The notes beneath the pieces were generated by a model. It worked only from the letters and a program-made list of their open reading frames with translations. It was not told the origin of the DNA and searched no databases. This document shows positions 61,338 to 64,000 of a stretch of 64,000 nt of DNA, piece by piece. Where the stretch lies: contig VXAZ01007995.1 in assembly GCA_013399875.1 (NCBI GenBank), positions 3,594,254-3,658,253 on the forward strand, read 5' to 3'. This stretch comes from Gymnorhina tibicen (Eukaryota; Chordata; Aves; Passeriformes; Artamidae). Each line of letters starts with the position of its first letter. Within the stretch, counting starts at the first letter, position 1. Position numbers and translations under genes: made by a program.

Positions 61338-61530
61338 GACTGGAAACGTTTCCCAAGCACTTGTTCGTGGTTCATGCTCGGAGGAAAGTGTCAGTGTGTC
61401 TTTACAGAAAGAGCCATCGGAGGGAGCCAGGAGCCAGGTGGTGGTAACAAGTGAGCAGAGCTCTGAGCCGCCCGCCTCGCTGCTGCCTCGGCAGCCCTCA
61501 GAGGAGCAGAAGCTTTACCAGGACTTACTG
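61338..61530 (+). CDS. STIL: STIL coding exon, residues 877-941
   Basis: Encodes TGNVSQALVRGSCSEESVSV, a variable stretch, then LLPRQPSEEQKLYQDLL, which matches human LLHQPSDNQKIYQDLL. The acceptor is TTCCAG and the donor GTAATT. The variable part agrees with human only in outline (ESVSxxLQ). Confidence 0.93.
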
Positions 61531-62148
61531 GTAATTCATGCACATTTTATATTCTGCACTGAATGCAACAGTCAGAACAGCACCCTGCTGAAGTTGTGAT
61601 GTGGTATGGGCATGAATGAAAACTGCGTGTGGTTTTCAGATTCACATTGTGCTCTACAGAAGGCTCCAAGTTTGTGGTTCTTCGATTTTTTGTAAATGTT
61701 TAAGTGGTTATTTTGTACTTCTCTTTCATGCATACGTGGAGTGCTGTCTATTATCTAATAAATAATAATTCTTTAATTCAAAGACATCAGCTGATAACTT
61801 CCCAAATTAGTGGCCTTTAAAATAACATGGTATTTTGCCTTCAAGTCCCTTAAAGGGCAGACATTTCAATCTTGAAGAGTATCAGTATGTGATGTGTTTA
61901 AATTCAGAACAGACTTTTATAGAAAGCTTGAAGTGTAAGATGTTCCAGGGTTTGACTACACTGCTGTGAGTTTAAGTGATTGCATCTGAATTGAATCTGA
62001 ATTTTCATTCTTTGTCAGAATAAGCTATTAATCCATCAAGTTGTATTTGAAGTTGTGTAAGAACAAGTCAGGATTTTGGTATTTGACAGCTCCTGCATGT
62101 CATGATGTTTTTGCCATGTGGTCTTTTCCCTGCTCCCTTTTTCTGTAG

Positions 62149-62402
62149 GGCCAAGTAAACCACCTCTTGAAGTCCTCAGAAGAGCAAGACCACTTGCCTT
62201 TAAAATCAGGATTTGTTAATGATGATGGTCCTAAGTATCAAGATATTGATGATACAGCAGAAGTGGCTTCAGAGACTGACACAGGAGGGGTGGACAAAGA
62301 GAGTGTCATTAGTGCCACACTCAAACAGCTGAGGAGTCTTGGAGTGGCAGTGGACTCACCTGGCAATAGGAAGGAAAATACACACAAAGTGGAGAGTGCC
62401 AG
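62149..62402 (+). CDS. STIL: STIL coding exon, residues 942-1026 (last in window)
   Basis: Starts GQVNHLLKSSEEQDHLPLKS and ends with SATLKQLRSLGVAVDSPGNR and a short tail; human has GQVNHLLNSSSKE and NATLKQLRSLGVKIDSP. The acceptor is CTGTAG and the donor GTAAAA. The next exon (human VLACISPEAVISGL and the STAN domain) was searched for by eye in 62403-64000 and not found, so the gene runs out of the window. Confidence 0.95.
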
Positions 62403-64000
62403 GTAAAATACTGGTGGTTTTGAACAGTAATGTGCAGATCCAACTGAAAATGAAGATTTGGCTCAGTGAGTCAAGAGAAGACTCTGTTCATTGCCACTGG
62501 GATTTGGGTGCAACTTGATCTACATTTCCTGCAAAACTGAAATGCTGGCTTATGCTATGGGCATTTCAGATAAGTTTAAGAGCTCTGCTAGCAAAACTCA
62601 GATTATTTAAATATAACACAAGTAGCTCTAGCTGTTAGAGCATCTGGTGATTCTTAAAGCATTGTGCATGCAGTAGCATGCAGTTCCCTAGAATAGCAAG
62701 GAAGCTTTGCGCAGTTCTTTGGTCTGTGTCAAAGTATTCCAGAGAAACTCTGGACTTGGGAGACTGAATGTTAAGCAGCTGTGTAGTTTGTCATTGCTTC
62801 TCAACCTTTGTCTTGCATTTTACCAGAATATGTGAAATTGTTGTGGCTTTGGTATCTAATCAAAACTGGTTCTGTCCTAATTGCTTGTTACTGGGGGGGC
62901 TGTGCCTTGAGCAGAGAAAGTGCTGGGGAGGGAAACAGCCTTGTTGAAACAGAGGAAGGAACAGAGAAGTAACTTCTGAAGGAGGGTTTTTAGCCACAGG
63001 AATTTACTTGTGTAGCTGTGTAGGCATAGGCTGACTGCCTGGTACAGCTTCACTTTCATCCTTATTGTCTTCTTGATCCTAGTATGTAGCTGTTATATAA
63101 ACAAAAAATCTAACCACCTCCTAATTAATCTTCTCTTCAGCCGTGTGTCAAAAGCTGTTTCCAGTCATACAGTTTCTAACCTCTTTTCTCTCCTTTTTAC
63201 TTATATTTCATTGGGTGTTTTTCTGGAATTTCTGGACTACCTTTGTGGCTGGACAGTCTGTCAGTGTTCCTTTAATGTCAATAACATGCTAATACGTGAA
63301 CCCCTAAGGCAGAACTGGAACTCTTGGGGTTTTTTTCTTCAAACTTGGGGAGTGGGGTGGAGTTCTTCCTTCTGCCACTTTCAAGACTGATAAACAATTC
63401 TGAGAAAAGGTCTACAGCTCAGTAGAGAAGGAAACAACAGTGCAGCTCCATGGCATAATGAGTGGTTGTTGTTGTTCTGAGCCAGTTTATTCTCCCTGGG
63501 CAAACTTCAGAATTTGTGCTCAGTGAAATAGCAAGCCTCTTAATTCTTAATTTGAGGAGCTTGGGTTTGTGAACTAGTGTATGATGTGTGAACTAAATGC
63601 AGTGGCTTACAACCATTACTGGTGTACCAGAGCTTGTTCTTTCAGTCTTTAAACACTTGATATATATATATACAAGAAATTGCTGTACCAGGCAACAGAA
63701 CAAATAAACATTTCCCATTTGAAGATACTTCAAAAACTAGAATCTTGTAGGCTTCTGGAAATAGATGCTAAGTCAGAGTTTCTCTAAAAATCCAGGAATT
63801 ACCATGCACTGGGAAAGATATTCTTGGTCTCAGTCACTGGGCTTGTATTTCTAGCTATAAAATTTTTGGTAGAATTCAGAGTTTTAGGATCAGACACATA
63901 TAATGTCACATTCACTGCTGAGAAAAGACCAAGAGCTCAAACCTGCTTTAAAACCAAAACCAGCTCTGTAACCTGCTGGAGATTACATGAAGGTGCTGTG
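62403..64000 (+). other. STIL intron, partial
   Basis: Intronic sequence after the last visible STIL exon. It contains a short TA run (63660-63672). I see no exon, repeat family or other gene here. Confidence 0.8.
63660..63672 (+). repeat. TA microsatellite in STIL intron
   Basis: A short alternating TA run near the right end of the window. Confidence 0.8.

Larger units (their letters stand above)
46682..64000 (+). other. STIL: STIL gene (centriolar assembly protein), 3' end beyond window
   Basis: STIL (SCL/TAL1-interrupting locus) is the vertebrate Ana2/SAS-5 counterpart. It is recruited and phosphorylated by PLK4, brings SAS-6 to the new centriole, and binds CPAP/CENPJ. Fourteen coding exons join in frame from 47995 to 62402, giving about 1,025 codons. 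The human protein is nearly 1,290 residues. Visible parts are the conserved N-terminal domain (residues 1 to about 360), a DSG motif (374-376), the proline-rich CPAP-binding motif PRPIPSPHP (384-392), Cys/His clusters (600-711) and the PLK4-binding coiled coil (about 729-755). The STAN domain and KEN box known from human are in exons beyond 64000. Numbering takes Met 47995 as residue 1 (human Met21). Confidence 0.96.

Noticed and set aside
62403..64000. Final STIL exons (STAN domain)
   Set aside because: Looked for the conserved continuation after LKQLRSLGV and found no matching frame with splice sites; it must lie beyond 64000.
1..64000. tRNA, rRNA or CRISPR-type arrays
   Set aside because: No tRNA-like TTCGAATC box pairs, rRNA segments or regularly spaced identical repeats were noticed. 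CRISPR is not expected in a vertebrate. A covariance-model scan would be decisive and was not possible.

Overview
The window is nuclear DNA from a bird. Three fragments match the 3' part of the avian CR1 LINE, and one block matches a common avian endogenous-retrovirus LTR that begins TGTCATGGTTTAACTCC. Two vertebrate genes with ordinary spliced exons can be read: CMPK1 (UMP-CMP kinase) on the minus strand and STIL (centriole-assembly protein) on the plus strand. The species cannot be told from the sequence.

Layout. 1-31,190: no protein-coding gene recognised. It holds simple repeats, two CR1 fragments, an LTR fragment between two copies of a ~140 bp unique-looking sequence, a strong hairpin, and several AT-rich blocks that look like candidate conserved non-coding elements. 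About 31,195-33,519: probable CMPK1 3' UTR. 33,520-45,945: six CMPK1 coding exons giving a complete 196-residue enzyme. 45,946-47,040: CpG-rich head-to-head CMPK1/STIL promoter, interrupted by a 581-base N gap (46,101-46,681). 47,979-62,402: fourteen coding exons of STIL (about 1,025 codons). 62,403-64,000: STIL intron; the last STIL exons, with the C-terminal STAN region and stop, lie outside the window.

The order agrees with the vertebrate neighbourhood TAL1-STIL-CMPK1-FOXE3-FOXD2 (from general knowledge). TAL1 would lie to the right and the forkhead genes to the left; none of these is in the window. CMPK1 makes pyrimidine nucleoside diphosphates for RNA and DNA synthesis. STIL works with PLK4, SAS-6 and CPAP/CENPJ in centriole duplication. 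A shared divergent promoter is inferred from position only.

All exon joins were checked for reading phase. Every STIL and CMPK1 junction keeps frame, and all use GT-AG except one STIL intron (51,185-52,830), which starts with GC. I found no new multi-gene system. The points most worth checking are the GC-AG intron, the three Cys/His clusters in the middle of STIL, the unresolved STIL 5' end, the compact gapped divergent promoter, and the duplication flanking the LTR.
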